Shown here: in pieces, positions 26,218 to 37,209 of the stretch
How the letters are laid out: every line of letters begins with the position of its first letter
Numbering within the stretch: the stretch's first letter is position 1
DNA from: Streptococcus ictaluri 707-05
GTDB taxonomy: Bacteria > Bacillota > Bacilli > Lactobacillales > Streptococcaceae
Length of the DNA: 64,000 nucleotides
Reading direction: 5' to 3'
Assembly (NCBI RefSeq): GCF_000188015.2
Contig: NZ_AEUX02000006.1
Coordinates: forward strand, 124,001 to 188,000
The notes under the pieces: generated by a model
The model's database searches: none
Seen by the model: only the letters and a program-made list of their open reading frames with translations
Told to the model about the DNA's origin: nothing
Position numbers and translations under genes: made by a program

Positions 26218-27399
26218 TTAAATGTATATGATCAGGCAATCGCCAATACTAAGTGGGGTTATTACGGCAAGGTCTCAGGAAAATCGATTGAGCATGTCAC
26301 AGGATGTGTCTACTCACAAGAGCCGGCTGCACAGATGGTTGCGCAAGTTGCTGTACCTAAAAAAGGAAATAGGGTTTTAGACCTGGCTGCAGCACCAGGT
26401 TGCAAAACGACACATCTTCTTTCTTATTTAGACAATACAGGACTCTTAGTCAGTAACGAGATTTCCAAAAAGCGTAGTAAGATTTTAGTGGAGAATGTCG
26501 AACGCTTTGGTGCCCAAAATGTTGTTGTCATCAATGAATCTGCTGAAAACTTGGCTAAGGTATTTCCAGAATTTTTTGATACCATTGTTTTTGATGGTCT
26601 TTGTTCAGGTGAAGGCATGTTTCGTAAGGATCCAGAAGCCATACAATATTGGCATAAGGACTATCCTTTAGAATGCGCTAACCTGCAAAAATCAATTTTA
26701 GATCAATCCTTAGCTATGCCAAAGCCTGGCGGAGAACTCATTTATTCAACTTGTACCTGGTCTCAAGAAGAAAATGAAGGCGTAGTTAATTGGCTCCTTG
26801 AGAATTATTCCTATCTGCAACTGCTTGATATCCCTAAGATAAATGGCATGGTAGAAGGGATTGACATGCCTCAAGCTGCTAGAATGTATCCTCACTACCA
26901 TAAAGGAGAAGGCCAGTTTGTAGCTAAGCTCAAAGATACGAGAAGTCCTCAAGTTACCAAGCCTGTAAAAGCTCAAAAATCCAATCTGACAAGAGAACAG
27001 TTAGAGCTTTGGAAGGCATTTGAAAAAAATCAGTTAAAAGAACCGTTAAAGGGATTTTTACAGACTTTTGGTGATCATCTTTATTTATTACCAGATGGAC
27101 TTCCCTCATTAAAACATCTCAAAATAGCAAGAAATGGGCTAGAACTTGGTGTCTTCAAAAAGAAACGCTTTGAACCTTCGTTTGCACTAGGATTAGCGTT
27201 AAATCCTGAAGATGTTTTAGAAAAAATCACTATTTCTGAAGAAGATTTCTCAGCTTATGTGTCTGGAAATGTGGTTAATCTGGCTGATAGTTACCCAAAT
27301 GGTTGGTATCAAGTAGTCATCAAAGGTAATGGTTTAGGATTTGCCAAAATTGTTGGTAAGACACTCAAAAATAGTTTCCCTAAAGGGCTTCGATTTTAG
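26218..27399 (+). pseudogene. rsmF: RsmF-like rRNA m5C methyltransferase, 3' fragment
   Basis: About 394 codons of the same gene as 25111-25256. Visible are the SAM site (DLAAAPGCKTTHLL), the m5C methyltransferase motifs FDGLCSGEGMFRKD and STCTWSQEENE with its catalytic cysteine, and a C-terminal RNA-binding part (FSAYVSGNVVNLAD). An ATG at 26212 in the IS end could start a product lacking the first 48 residues; this would remove the amino-terminal part but leave the SAM domain, so residual activity is conceivable. A ribosome site for it is not seen. Confidence 0.9.
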
Positions 27400-27533
27400 C
27401 ATTTTTCATAAGATTAAATTTTTATACATTTAAAGAAAAAATTCTTTTAAAGCACCTATAGATATGTTACTATTAAGAATATGTGGAAGAGTCTAAATTC
27501 CACATGAACCCTTTATTTTTAGGAATAGGAAAT

Positions 27534-28403
27534 ATGAAAATGAAAAAGAAATTCTTTTTATTAGGTCTTTTGGCATTATCGACCACTCTTTTTTTATCAG
27601 CATGTTCAAGCTGGATTGAAAAAGGTGAATCAATAACTGCCGTAGGTTCTACTGCGCTACAACCTCTTGTTGAAGCAGCAGCCGATGAATTCGGAAGTAA
27701 GAACCTAGGAAAGACTGTTAACGTCCAAGGTGGTGGATCAGGTACAGGTCTATCACAGGTACAATCCGGTGCCGTTCAAATCGGAAATAGTGACGTTTTC
27801 GCTGAGGAAAAAGATGGGATTGATGCTAAAAAATTGGTTGACCACCAAGTAGCTGTAGCAGGGTTAGCTGTTATTACCAATCCCAAAGTTAAAGTCAAAA
27901 ACTTGACTAGTGATCAACTGCAAAAAATCTTTTCTGGTCAATATACAAACTGGAAACAGGTTGGAGGGCAAGACTTAGCCATTTCGGTTATTAATCGCGC
28001 TGCTAGTTCTGGATCACGTGCGACCTTTGACAGTGTGATTATGAAAGGTGTTAATGCCAAACAGAGTCAAGAACAAGATTCTAATGGTATGGTCAAATCA
28101 ATTGTTTCACAAACACCAGGTGCTATTTCTTATTTATCATTTGCTTATGTGGATTCTTCTGTGAAGTCCCTTAAATTAAATGGTTTTTCGGCTAATGCCA
28201 AAAACGTAGCAACCAATGATTGGCCGATTTGGTCTTATGAACACATGTATACCAAAGGAAAACCAGATGGTTTAACTCAAGAATTTCTTACCTACATGTT
28301 ATCAGATGAAGTTCAAAGTAGAATCGTCACTCACATGGGTTATATTTCAATTACGGACATGAAAGTTGTTAAAACTCATGACGGCAAAGTGACTGATAAA
28401 TAA
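27534..28403 (+). CDS. pstS: Phosphate ABC transporter substrate-binding lipoprotein PstS
   Basis: 289 residues from ATG 27534, which has AGGAATAGGA upstream; the longer frame from a GTG at 27483 lacks a ribosome site. A lipoprotein signal ends LFLSAC with the lipidated Cys24. Phosphate-binding features are [26 protein letters not shown] and [13 protein letters not shown]. It captures phosphate outside the membrane. First gene of pstS-pstC-pstA-pstB1-pstB2-phoU. Confidence 0.96.
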   Translation: MKMKKKFFLLGLLALSTTLFLSACSSWIEKGESITAVGSTALQPLVEAAADEFGSKNLGKTVNVQGGGSGTGLSQVQSGAVQIGNSDVFAEEKDGIDAKKLVDHQVAVAGLAVITNPKVKVKNLTSDQLQKIFSGQYTNWKQVGGQDLAISVINRAASSGSRATFDSVIMKGVNAKQSQEQDSNGMVKSIVSQTPGAISYLSFAYVDSSVKSLKLNGFSANAKNVATNDWPIWSYEHMYTKGKPDGLTQEFLTYMLSDEVQSRIVTHMGYISITDMKVVKTHDGKVTDK

Positions 28404-28414
28404 ACGGGGGAATT

Positions 28415-29350
28415 ATGAAAAATCAGGAATTGGCTAAAAAATTAGTCTCACCATCAAAGAATTCTAGATTAGAAAAATTCGGTCGAACAATCACCTTTTT
28501 ATGTCTAGCTTTGATTGTGTTCATCGTAGCAATGATTTTGATTTTCGTTGCACAAAAAGGACTGTCAACTTTCTTTGTTGATAAAATCAATATTTTTAGT
28601 TTTCTATTTGGTACAGAGTGGCAACCAAGTGTTAAAGATGCAAATGGCGTCCCTTATTTGGGAGCACTTCCAATGATTACAGGTTCATTCTTAGTAACTA
28701 TTCTTTCAGCTTTAATTGCAACACCATTTGCCATTGGAGCAGCAGTTTTCATGACAGAGATTTCCCCAAAGTACGGGGCTAAGTTACTACAGCCAGCTGT
28801 TGAGTTACTTGTTGGTATTCCATCGGTTGTTTATGGATTTATTGGTTTACAAATTATTGTTCCTTTTATGCGCTCACTATTTGGTGGAACAGGTTTTGGG
28901 ATACTTTCAGGGGTCGGTGTTTTGTTTGTTATGATTTTACCAACAGTTACTTTCATGACAACAGATAGCCTAAGAGCCGTTCCGCGTCATTACCGTGAAG
29001 CCTCTATGGCAATGGGAGCTACTCGCTGGCAAACCATCTGGCGCGTTGTATTAAACGCTGCTCGTCCAGGTATTTTTACCGCTATTATTTTTGGGATGGC
29101 AAGAGCTTTTGGTGAAGCTCTAGCTATTCAAATGGTGGTTGGTAACTCAGCTGTTATGCCAAACTCTTTAACTACACCAGCTGCTACCCTAACTTCTGTT
29201 TTGACAATGGGTATTGGAAACACAGTTATGGGAACAGTACAAAATAATGTGCTTTGGTCTCTAGCTCTAGTGCTTTTATTAATGAGTCTTGCCTTTAATT
29301 CACTTGTTAAATTAATTACGAAAGAGAGAAAGAGAAATTATGAACGCTAA
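28415..29350 (+). CDS. pstC: Phosphate ABC transporter permease PstC
   Basis: 311 residues, six membrane segments. The ABC permease (EAA) loop is REASMAMGATRWQTIW near residue 191. LVGIPSVVYGFIGL is characteristic of Pst permeases. It begins 12 bases after pstS and its stop overlaps the pstA start by 11 bases. It forms the membrane channel with PstA. Confidence 0.96.
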   Translation: MKNQELAKKLVSPSKNSRLEKFGRTITFLCLALIVFIVAMILIFVAQKGLSTFFVDKINIFSFLFGTEWQPSVKDANGVPYLGALPMITGSFLVTILSALIATPFAIGAAVFMTEISPKYGAKLLQPAVELLVGIPSVVYGFIGLQIIVPFMRSLFGGTGFGILSGVGVLFVMILPTVTFMTTDSLRAVPRHYREASMAMGATRWQTIWRVVLNAARPGIFTAIIFGMARAFGEALAIQMVVGNSAVMPNSLTTPAATLTSVLTMGIGNTVMGTVQNNVLWSLALVLLLMSLAFNSLVKLITKERKRNYER

Positions 29351-30227
29351 AAAAGTCGATAAAATAGCAACTGGTAGTTTATATACTATTGCTGGCATCA
29401 TTGTAGCTATTTTGGCTTCATTAATTTTGTTTATTCTAGTTAGGGGATTACCTCATATTAGTTGGTCCTTTCTAACTGGTAAGTCATCATCTTATGAAGC
29501 TGGTGGAGGAATTGGGATTCAACTTTATAACTCTTTCTTCCTATTGATTGTCACATTAATTATTTCAATCCCTCTTTCAACTGGAGCAGGTATCTATTTA
29601 GCAGAATATGCTAAAAAAGGACCCGTTACGAATTTTATTAGAACTTGTATTGAGATTTTATCTTCATTACCTTCGGTAGTTGTCGGACTTTTTGGTTATT
29701 TGATCTTTGTGGTTCAGTTTGAGTATGGCTTTTCTATCATTTCAGGTGCTCTTGCCTTGACAGTCTTCAATTTGCCGCAAATGACTCGAAATGTCGAAGA
29801 TAGCTTACTGCATGTTCATCACACACAACGAGAAGCAGGCCTAGCTCTTGGTTTATCTCGTTGGGAAACGGTCTTTCATGTGGTCATTCCTGAAGCCTTA
29901 CCTGGGATTGTAACAGGTATTGTTTTGGCGTCAGGACGTATCTTTGGAGAAGCAGCAGCATTGATCTATACTGCAGGGCAATCTGCACCAGCACTTGATT
30001 GGTCAAACTGGAATCCACTAAGTGTCACAAGTCCCATTTCGATTTTCCGACAATCCGAAACCTTGGCAGTTCACATTTGGAAAGTTAACAGTGAAGGAAC
30101 CATTCCTGATGCGACTTTGGTTTCAGCTGGTAGTGCTGCAGTCTTGTTAATCTTTATTCTTATTTTCAACTTTTCAGCTCGCTTTATTGGAAAGACCCTT
30201 CATTCTAAGATGACAGCAGCTAAATAA
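29340..30227 (+). CDS. pstA: Phosphate ABC transporter permease PstA
   Basis: 295 residues, six membrane segments, EAA loop REAGLALGLSRWETVF near residue 161, and LSSLPSVVVGLFGYLIFV as in PstA proteins. It starts within the end of pstC and is followed 21 bases later by pstB1. Partner of PstC. Confidence 0.96.
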   Translation: MNAKKVDKIATGSLYTIAGIIVAILASLILFILVRGLPHISWSFLTGKSSSYEAGGGIGIQLYNSFFLLIVTLIISIPLSTGAGIYLAEYAKKGPVTNFIRTCIEILSSLPSVVVGLFGYLIFVVQFEYGFSIISGALALTVFNLPQMTRNVEDSLLHVHHTQREAGLALGLSRWETVFHVVIPEALPGIVTGIVLASGRIFGEAAALIYTAGQSAPALDWSNWNPLSVTSPISIFRQSETLAVHIWKVNSEGTIPDATLVSAGSAAVLLIFILIFNFSARFIGKTLHSKMTAAK

Positions 30228-30248
30228 GTCTTTGCTATTGGAGAAATC

Positions 30249-31052
30249 ATGACAGAATATAATTGGAATGAACGTCATATCATTACCTTCCCAGAAAAAA
30301 CGATCGCTTTAGAAACAAAAGACTTGCATGTCTATTATGGAGCTAAAGAAGCAATCAAAGGGATTGATATGCAGTTTGAAAAAAATAAAATTACAGCTCT
30401 TATTGGGCCATCTGGCTGTGGTAAATCGACTTATCTTCGTAGCTTAAATCGCATGAATGATACAATCGATATTGCTAAAGTAACTGGTGAAATCCTTTAT
30501 CAAGGTATTGATGTCAACCGTCAATACATGAACGTTTATGAAATTCGGAAGCATTTAGGTATGGTATTCCAAAGACCTAACCCATTTGCTAAGTCTATCT
30601 ACAAAAACATTACTTTTGCTCACGAAAGAGCTGGTGTCAAAGATAAAAAGGTTTTAGATGAAATCGTTGAAACTTCTTTAAAACAGGCAGCTCTTTGGGA
30701 TCAGGTAAAAGATGATTTGCATAAATCTGCCTTCACTTTATCAGGTGGTCAACAACAACGTCTTTGTATTGCTAGAGCTATTTCTGTAAAACCAGAAATC
30801 TTATTAATGGACGAACCTGCATCAGCACTTGATCCAATTGCCACCATGCAATTGGAAGAAACCATGTTTGAATTGAAGAAAAATTATACCATCATTATCG
30901 TAACCCATAACATGCAACAGGCTGCTAGGGCAAGTGATTACACCGCTTTCTTTTATCTTGGTGATTTGATTGAATACGATAAAACTGGGAACATCTTCCA
31001 AAATGCCAAATGCCAATCAACCAATGACTATGTCTCAGGTCACTTTGGATAG
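30249..31052 (+). CDS. pstB1: Phosphate ABC transporter ATP-binding protein PstB (first)
   Basis: 267 residues. Walker A GPSGCGKS at 53-60, signature [15 protein letters not shown], Walker [15 protein letters not shown]-loop [15 protein letters not shown]. It has a 20-residue amino extension ([14 protein letters not shown]) not present in the second PstB. It energises phosphate uptake, probably with PstB2 as a heterodimer or as an alternative homodimer. Confidence 0.95.
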   Translation: MTEYNWNERHIITFPEKTIALETKDLHVYYGAKEAIKGIDMQFEKNKITALIGPSGCGKSTYLRSLNRMNDTIDIAKVTGEILYQGIDVNRQYMNVYEIRKHLGMVFQRPNPFAKSIYKNITFAHERAGVKDKKVLDEIVETSLKQAALWDQVKDDLHKSAFTLSGGQQQRLCIARAISVKPEILLMDEPASALDPIATMQLEETMFELKKNYTIIIVTHNMQQAARASDYTAFFYLGDLIEYDKTGNIFQNAKCQSTNDYVSGHFG

Positions 31053-31064
31053 AAAGGAGTAGAG

Positions 31065-31823
31065 ATGACAGAGCCTATTTTACAAATCAAAGACCTTTCC
31101 GTCTACTACAATAAGAAAAAGACACTTAAAGAAGTTTCTTTAGATCTCTATCCTAACGAAATTACGGCATTGATTGGACCTTCAGGTTCAGGAAAATCAA
31201 CGCTCTTACGTTCGATTAATCGCATGAACGATTTAAATCCTGAAGTTACTATCACAGGAACAATCGTTTATAATGGTCACAACATCTACAGTCCTAGAAC
31301 AGATACCGTAGATTTAAGAAAAGAGATTGGAATGGTTTTCCAACAGCCTAATCCTTTTCCAATGTCTATTTACGAAAATGTGGTCTATGGACTTCGACTA
31401 AAAGGGATTAAAGATAAAGCCCTTTTAGATCAAGCTGTAGAATCTTCTCTCAAAGGGGCTTCCATTTGGGAGGAGGTCAAAGATAGATTGCACGATTCTG
31501 CCGTAGGTCTCTCAGGAGGGCAACAGCAGCGGGTCTGTGTTGCTAGGGTCTTAGCCACTAGTCCTAAAATCATCTTGTTAGATGAACCTACATCAGCATT
31601 AGATCCTATCTCAGCTGGTAAGATTGAAGAGACCTTATTATCCCTTAAAAATGACTATACAATGGTTATTGTGACACGTTCCATGCAACAAGCTTCTCGT
31701 TTATCTGATCGCACTGGATTCTTCTTAGGTGGTGATCTTTTGGAATTTGGTAACACCAAAGCCATGTTTATGAATCCAAAACGAAAAGAAACAGAAGATT
31801 ATATTTCTGGTAAGTTTGGTTAG
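31065..31823 (+). CDS. pstB2: Phosphate ABC transporter ATP-binding protein PstB (second, Arg at H-loop)
   Basis: 252 residues. Walker A GPSGSGKS at 38-45, signature [15 protein letters not shown], Walker [13 protein letters not shown]. At the H-loop the expected His is Arg205 ([15 protein letters not shown], codon CGT at 31677-31679), whereas PstB1 keeps His. I believe Arg at this site recurs in streptococcal PstB2, so it is probably not a local mutation. One degenerate ATP site in a PstB1-PstB2 pair is an inference. Confidence 0.94.
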   Translation: MTEPILQIKDLSVYYNKKKTLKEVSLDLYPNEITALIGPSGSGKSTLLRSINRMNDLNPEVTITGTIVYNGHNIYSPRTDTVDLRKEIGMVFQQPNPFPMSIYENVVYGLRLKGIKDKALLDQAVESSLKGASIWEEVKDRLHDSAVGLSGGQQQRVCVARVLATSPKIILLDEPTSALDPISAGKIEETLLSLKNDYTMVIVTRSMQQASRLSDRTGFFLGGDLLEFGNTKAMFMNPKRKETEDYISGKFG

Positions 31824-31890
31824 GTCTGACTCAAAATAGTTGAAAAAGACCTTATTTCTGAAAAAAACACAGTTATAGAAAGAAAAAAAG

Positions 31891-32544
31891 ATGTTAAGAA
31901 CGAAATTTGAAGAAGAATTAGATAAGCTCCATAATCAGTTTTACTCAATGGGGACAGAAGTGCTGGCACAAATCAATAAAACAGTGCGTGCATTTGTTAG
32001 CCATGATCGTGAGTTAGCTAAAGAAGTGATTGAAGAAGATGACACTATCAATGAATTTGAAACAAAGCTTGAAAAGAAATCTCTTGAGATTATCGCCTTA
32101 CAACAACCTGTTTCAAATGATTTGAGAACAGTTATCACTGTTTTGAAAGCTTCTAGTGATATTGAGCGTATGGGTGACCATGCCTCTTCCATCGCCAAAG
32201 CAACCATTCGTATGAAAGGTGAAGAAAGAATTCCGATTGTTGAAGAAAAAATCAATCTTATGGGAAAAGCAGTTAAGCAAATGGTTGAAGAAGCCTTGAA
32301 TGCTTACATTAACGCTGATGACATGAGAGCCTACGAAATCGCTGCCTCAGATGAGATTATTGATAATTATTTCCGTGAAATTCAAGCTCTGGCTGTTGAA
32401 GAAATTCGCAAAACTCCAGATGCGGTGTTTGCTGGTAAAGAGTACTTCCAAGTATTGATGTACTTAGAGCGTATTGGAGACTATGCTCGAAATATCTGTG
32501 AGTGGATCGTATACCTTAAGACTGGTAAAATTATTGAATTATAA
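31891..32544 (+). CDS. phoU: Phosphate signalling protein PhoU
   Basis: 217 residues, two repeats of a three-helix PhoU domain. Metal-binding patterns are SDIERMGDHASSIAKA near residue 89 and YLERIGDYARNICEW near residue 190. It modulates the Pst transporter and the phosphate-sensing kinase. It is the last gene of the pst operon, 67 bases after pstB2. No pho two-component genes adjoin. Confidence 0.95.
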   Translation: MLRTKFEEELDKLHNQFYSMGTEVLAQINKTVRAFVSHDRELAKEVIEEDDTINEFETKLEKKSLEIIALQQPVSNDLRTVITVLKASSDIERMGDHASSIAKATIRMKGEERIPIVEEKINLMGKAVKQMVEEALNAYINADDMRAYEIAASDEIIDNYFREIQALAVEEIRKTPDAVFAGKEYFQVLMYLERIGDYARNICEWIVYLKTGKIIEL

Positions 32545-32610
32545 GAAAATATGATATAATAGTGGTTGGAATTTTTCTAATCACTATTTTATTTTAGATT
32601 GAGGAGTCGT

Positions 32611-33804
32611 ATGAAGACAGTAGAACATTTTATCGAAAAATTTGTTCCCGAAAATTATAATATCTTTTTAGATATCAATCGTGATAACAAAACCTTTACA
32701 GGTAATGTTGCCATTAATGGTGAGGCATTAGATAACCACATCTCTTTTCATCAAAAAGATTTGACGATTAGCTCCATCTTATTGGATAACGAAAACGTGA
32801 ATTTCCAAGTCGATAATGACCATGAAGCTGTGCGTGTAGAGCTTCCAGAAACAGGAATGATGACACTGGTTATTGAGTTCTCTGGAAATATTACCGATAA
32901 TATGACCGGTATTTACCCTTCTTACTACACCGAAAATGGCCAAAAAAAGGAAGTCATCTCGACTCAATTTGAAAGTCATTTTGCTAGAGAAGCCTTTCCA
33001 TGTATTGATGAGCCTCAAGCAAAGGCTACTTTTGATTTAAGCCTTAAGTTTGATCAGATGACTGACGAAATAGCCTTATCAAATATGCCTGAGATTAATG
33101 TTGATTTGCGTAAAGAAACTGGATTATGGTCTTTTGATACAACCCCTCGTATGTCATCTTACCTATTAGCTTTTGCTTTAGGCGATTTGCATGGTAAAAC
33201 AGTAACCAGTAAAAATGGAACACTTGTAGGCGTTTATGCGACAAAAGCACATCCCAAAACTTCTCTAGACTTTTCACTTGATATCGCAGTTCGTGTCATT
33301 GATTTTTATGAAGATTACTTTGGAGTCAAGTATCCAATCCCACAATCCTTAAATATTGCTTTGCCAGACTTTTCTTCAGGAGCTATGGAAAACTGGGGAC
33401 TAATCACTTACCGCGAGATTTACCTTTTGGTGGACGAGAATTCAACAGCTATTAGCCGCCAACAGGTTGCACTTGTGGTTGCTCACGAAATTGCTCACCA
33501 ATGGTTTGGTAATTTAGTTACCATGAAATGGTGGGATGATTTATGGTTAAACGAAAGCTTCGCTAATATGATGGAATATGTTGCTATTGATGCAATCGAG
33601 CCATCATGGAACATCTTTGAAGATTTTCAAACAGGTGGCGCACCATTAGCCCTTAAGCGTGATGCGACTGATGATGTACAGTCTGTTCATGTTGCCGTTA
33701 ATCACCCTGATGAGATTAATACCCTCTTTGATCCAGCAATTGTTTATGCTAAGGGAAGACGTTTAATGCATATGCTTCGCCGTTGGATTGGAGATAAGGA
33801 TTAG
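32611..33804 (+). pseudogene. pepN: Aminopeptidase N, N-terminal part up to frameshift
   Basis: 398 residues from ATG 32611 with GAGGAG upstream; an upstream TTG overlaps that site and is rejected. The M1 family signature is complete: GAMEN at 257-261, HEIAH at 292-296, NESFA with the third zinc ligand Glu315. After GDKD the frame hits a stop at 33802. One more T in GGATTAGC (near 33799) would restore reading into AAYFEKHQYRN. With a second break at 33998, the gene is at least doubly interrupted. Confidence 0.9.
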
Positions 33805-33997
33805 CAGCTTACTTTGAAAAACATCAGTATCGTAATACCGTAGGACGTGATTTGTTGAATGCTTTATCTGAAAGCTCTGGCAAGGATGTGGCAGCTTTCA
33901 TGGATGCTTGGTTAGAGCAACCAGGATATCCTGTTTTGTCAGCTAAGGTTGAAAATGACCAGTTAATTCTGACTCAAAAGCAATTCTTTATTGGAGA
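33805..33997 (+). pseudogene. pepN: Aminopeptidase N, middle fragment
   Basis: In the +1 frame after the frameshift, this encodes AAYFEKHQYRNTVGRDL, LNALSESSGKDVAAFMD and LTQKQFFIG, joining the catalytic domain to the C-terminal domain. It ends at the IS30 copy D. Bases 33984-33997 (TTCTTTATTGGAGA) are the left target duplication. Splicing out the IS restores FFIGEVKDQN. Confidence 0.9.
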
Positions 33998-35161
33998 CGC
34001 AAGTTGTCAAGTCAAGTGCAACCAGTTCATAGATAACTAGAGTTCCAGATGTTAAGCTGTTCGGGATAGCTCAAACAGGAATTTTGAGGATTGATATTGA
34101 AGAAGTCGTCTTGGGCGCTCATTGATGGCAGTAATATAATTGTCAAGTTCTTCAGAGGTTAGTGGATTAAGTGAGACTCCTTTAGGGACATATTCTCTGA
34201 GGAGGCCATTGAAGTTCTCGTTTGTTCCTCTCTCATGTGAAGAATAGGGATGTGCAAAGTAAACTTCAACAGCTTCTAAGTTTGAGAGTAAACTAAACTC
34301 AGAACCATTATCCGCTGTGATGGATGCAATAGGATACTGACTGATGAGATGCGTGACAGCACGGTTAATGGTTTGGGATTGCTTGTCTTCTAGCTTAACT
34401 CCTAGTGCATAGCGTGTCTGGCGCTCTACCAAAGTCAACATAACAGCTTCACCTTTGGTTTTCTTGCCGAGAACCAAATCAATCTCCCAATGCCCAAATT
34501 CAGAACGATCATTAATATATTCTGGACGTTCTTCGATAGATTTACCTAAAGTCTTCTTATTCGTCTTCATGACTTTCTTAGAACGTTTTCTGATACTAAC
34601 CATCTTAGGCAAATCGATTGGTTTAATAGCTAATACCCCCTCTTTGATATAACGATAAATCGTTTTGGTAGAGAGGACGACTTCTTCAGGATGGTTCACT
34701 TTGTAAGTCTGAACAAAACTATCCACACTATGGAGACGAATGTTAGCCGTCAAGGCAGATTCTAATTGTTCAATGAACCTAGCGGAGCAGTCATTCAACT
34801 TGAGATAAGAACTCTTTTGACGATTGGTTTCATAGACACGTTGCCCACTATCAGCGAAATAGGCGTTGAAGAAGGTTTGTTTTCCATTCTTATCCTTTAC
34901 CTGTTCTACTGAACCACGTTTTATTTCTCGGCAGATTGTAGAACGGTGACGACCCAAGAGTCGAGCAATCTCAGCGGGTTTCTTTCCCATTTTAAGATAA
35001 GCAGCAATTTCACCCCGTTCTGTGGCTGAAAGATGAGAATAGGATGATTTTCTGGTAGAATTAATGTTGGACATGTTCATCTGCTTTCCATACTGAATTG
35101 GGGAATTCTAGTATATCAGACGAACATGTCTTTTTTGTTGCACTTCATTTTACAACGCGGG
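33998..35161 (-). mobile_element. IS30-family element (IS1239-like), copy D, intact
   Basis: 1164 bp with a perfect 14-bp target duplication (33984-33997 and 35162-35175, TTCTTTATTGGAGA). It is the cleanest insertion in the window and sets the length of the duplication for the others. It is inserted in pepN against its direction. Confidence 0.96.
34052..35080 (-). CDS. IS30-family transposase, full length (copy D)
   Basis: 342 residues; differs from copy C by one residue (Leu for Pro in VVLSTKT). All three catalytic acids are present (EIDLVLG, TADNGSEF, TNENFNG). Probably functional. Confidence 0.95.
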   Translation of the reverse strand: MNMSNINSTRKSSYSHLSATERGEIAAYLKMGKKPAEIARLLGRHRSTICREIKRGSVEQVKDKNGKQTFFNAYFADSGQRVYETNRQKSSYLKLNDCSARFIEQLESALTANIRLHSVDSFVQTYKVNHPEEVVLSTKTIYRYIKEGVLAIKPIDLPKMVSIRKRSKKVMKTNKKTLGKSIEERPEYINDRSEFGHWEIDLVLGKKTKGEAVMLTLVERQTRYALGVKLEDKQSQTINRAVTHLISQYPIASITADNGSEFSLLSNLEAVEVYFAHPYSSHERGTNENFNGLLREYVPKGVSLNPLTSEELDNYITAINERPRRLLQYQSSKFLFELSRTA

Positions 35162-36313
35162 TTCTTTATTGGAGAAGTAAAAGATCAAAACCGTTTATGG
35201 CCTATTCCACTCAATACCACTTGGCAAGGACTGCCAGAAACCTTAACAGAAGAAGTTCTAGTTATTCCTAACTTTGGTCAATTAGCTGCAGAAAACCAAG
35301 GTCCTCTCCGCTTTAATACTGAAAATACAGCTCATTATATTACGGATTACCAAGGACAATTACTAAGTGATTTGATGTCAGAAATGTCAAATCTTGATAA
35401 TACGTCTTTACTTCAAATTATTCAAGAGCGTCGTCTTTTAGCTGAAGCTGGCTTGATTTCCTATGCTGAATTGGTAGAACTGATTGCACAATTGGATGCT
35501 CCTAAGTCTTATATAGTCTCAGCTGCCATTGAAACAGTTATCAAAGGTTTAGATCGATTTATTGATGAGGAAACGCTAGCTGAAAAATCGTTCAACCGTT
35601 TAATTACAAGTATTTTCCAGGAAGATTACAATCAATTAGGTTTTGATAAAAAGGCAGATGAAAGTGATGAAGATGAAATGGTCAGACAGATTGTATTGTC
35701 TCTATTCCTTAAGATTAATCATCAAGCCGTCAGTGAGAGAGCACATGCCATCTTTGATCAATACGAAGATGATATCTGCAAACTACCTGCAGCTATTCGA
35801 CGCTTTGTCTTAATTAATCAAATGAAGCATTTCGAAACAGAAGCCTTAGTTGACATCTATTTTGACACTTATATTTCAACCAAGGATAATAACTTGCGAA
35901 ATGATTTGACAGTTGCCCTAGCGCATACCAAATCAAGTTCAACCTTAAGACGTATTGAATACAGTTTGAAAGATAAGGATATTATTAAGCCACAAGATTT
36001 AGCCTTTTGGTATATGGTGTTATTATCTCAACACTTCACTCAAGAAAGTATTTGGGAATGGGCGAGAGAGAATTGGGATTGGATTAAAGCTGCCCTTGGA
36101 GGGGACATGAGCTTTGACAAATTTGTTATCTATCCTGCTTCTTATTTTAAAACGCCAGAGCGACTTGCTGAATTTAAAGCCTTCTTTGAACCACAATTGA
36201 GTGATATGGCTATTAATCGAAATATTACAATGGGAATTAATGAAATTACTGCTCGTGTGAAACTAATAGAAGAAGACAAAGCAGCTGTTCATGAGGCAGT
36301 GAGTCAATATTAA
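35162..36313 (+). pseudogene. pepN: Aminopeptidase N, C-terminal domain fragment
   Basis: About 383 codons of the helical ERAP1-like C-terminal domain of PepN, from FFIGEVKDQNRLWPIPL to the natural stop. An open frame extends back into the IS (ATG at 35126), but such a product would lack the active site. It is followed by a terminator, then ciaR, the usual streptococcal order. Confidence 0.9.
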
Positions 36314-36323
36314 AAAGTCTTTT

Positions 36324-36353
36324 AAAAGCTGAGAAAGTTTTCTCAGCTTTTTT
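36324..36353 (+). terminator. Terminator of pepN
   Basis: AAAAGCTGAGAA (36324-36335) pairs with TTCTCAGCTTTT (36339-36350), followed by more T. A strong hairpin separating pepN from ciaRH. Confidence 0.88.
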
Positions 36354-36534
36354 GTGAATCAAGATGGTGACAAAAAGTAATATAATAGCTTTAGCTTATC
36401 AATTTTAACTAAAAGTTTAGACAAAATTAAGTTTGGTATGATATAGTACCATAAAAAGGATTCCTGTGAGAAATTGAAATCAGATGCCTCTAAGCAGCGC
36501 AATGATAACTATAATTATAAGGTGAGGAATATAT

Positions 36535-37209
36535 ATGATAAAAATTCTATTAGTCGAAGATGATCTTAGCTTATCAAACTCTGTGTTTGACTTTTTGGAT
36601 GATTTTGCAGATGTAACTCAAGTCTTTGATGGGGAAGAAGGCTTATATGAAGCAGAAAGTGGCATCTATGACTTGATTCTGTTAGATTTAATGTTACCTG
36701 AAAAAAATGGTTTTCAGGTGTTAAAAGAATTACGAGAAAAAAATATTAAGCTCCCTGTCTTGATTATGACAGCTAAAGAGAGTTTAGATGACAAAGGACA
36801 TGGCTTCGAGCTGGGAGCAGATGATTATTTGACAAAACCCTTCTATTTAGAAGAGTTGAAGATGCGTATTCAGGCCTTGTTAAAGCGCTCTGGAAAACTA
36901 ACAGATAATAATCTAGTGTTTGGAAATGTCACAGTTGATTTAACACGAAAAGAAGTGCAAGTTGATGGTAAAAGCATGGAATTATTAGGCAAAGAATTCG
37001 ATTTATTGGTCTATCTTTTGCAAAATCAAAATGTCATTTTACCTAAATCTCAAATTTTTGATCGAATTTGGGGATTTGATAGTGATACCACTATTTCAGT
37101 TGTTGAGGTCTACGTTTCTAAAATTAGAAAAAAACTGAAAGGAACTGATTTTGGAGCAAATCTTCAAACCTTAAGAAGTGTGGGGTATATTTTAAAAACC
37201 AATGAATAA
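36535..37209 (+). CDS. ciaR: Response regulator CiaR (OmpR family)
   Basis: 224 residues. The receiver domain has acidic pair Asp9-Asp10 and phosphoacceptor Asp51 ([14 protein letters not shown]), then TAKES and the Lys in TKPF. The winged helix DNA-binding domain is at about 130-222 ([15 protein letters not shown]). Position between pepN and rpsT and the sequence identify CiaR. It is known for controlling competence, beta-lactam tolerance and small RNAs in streptococci. A TATGAT upstream (36437-36442) is a possible -10. It overlaps ciaH by eight bases. Confidence 0.95.
   Translation: MIKILLVEDDLSLSNSVFDFLDDFADVTQVFDGEEGLYEAESGIYDLILLDLMLPEKNGFQVLKELREKNIKLPVLIMTAKESLDDKGHGFELGADDYLTKPFYLEELKMRIQALLKRSGKLTDNNLVFGNVTVDLTRKEVQVDGKSMELLGKEFDLLVYLLQNQNVILPKSQIFDRIWGFDSDTTISVVEVYVSKIRKKLKGTDFGANLQTLRSVGYILKTNE

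Noticed and set aside
36361..36534. CiaR-binding repeat ahead of ciaR
   Set aside because: No convincing pair of TTTAAG repeats with five-base spacing was found.
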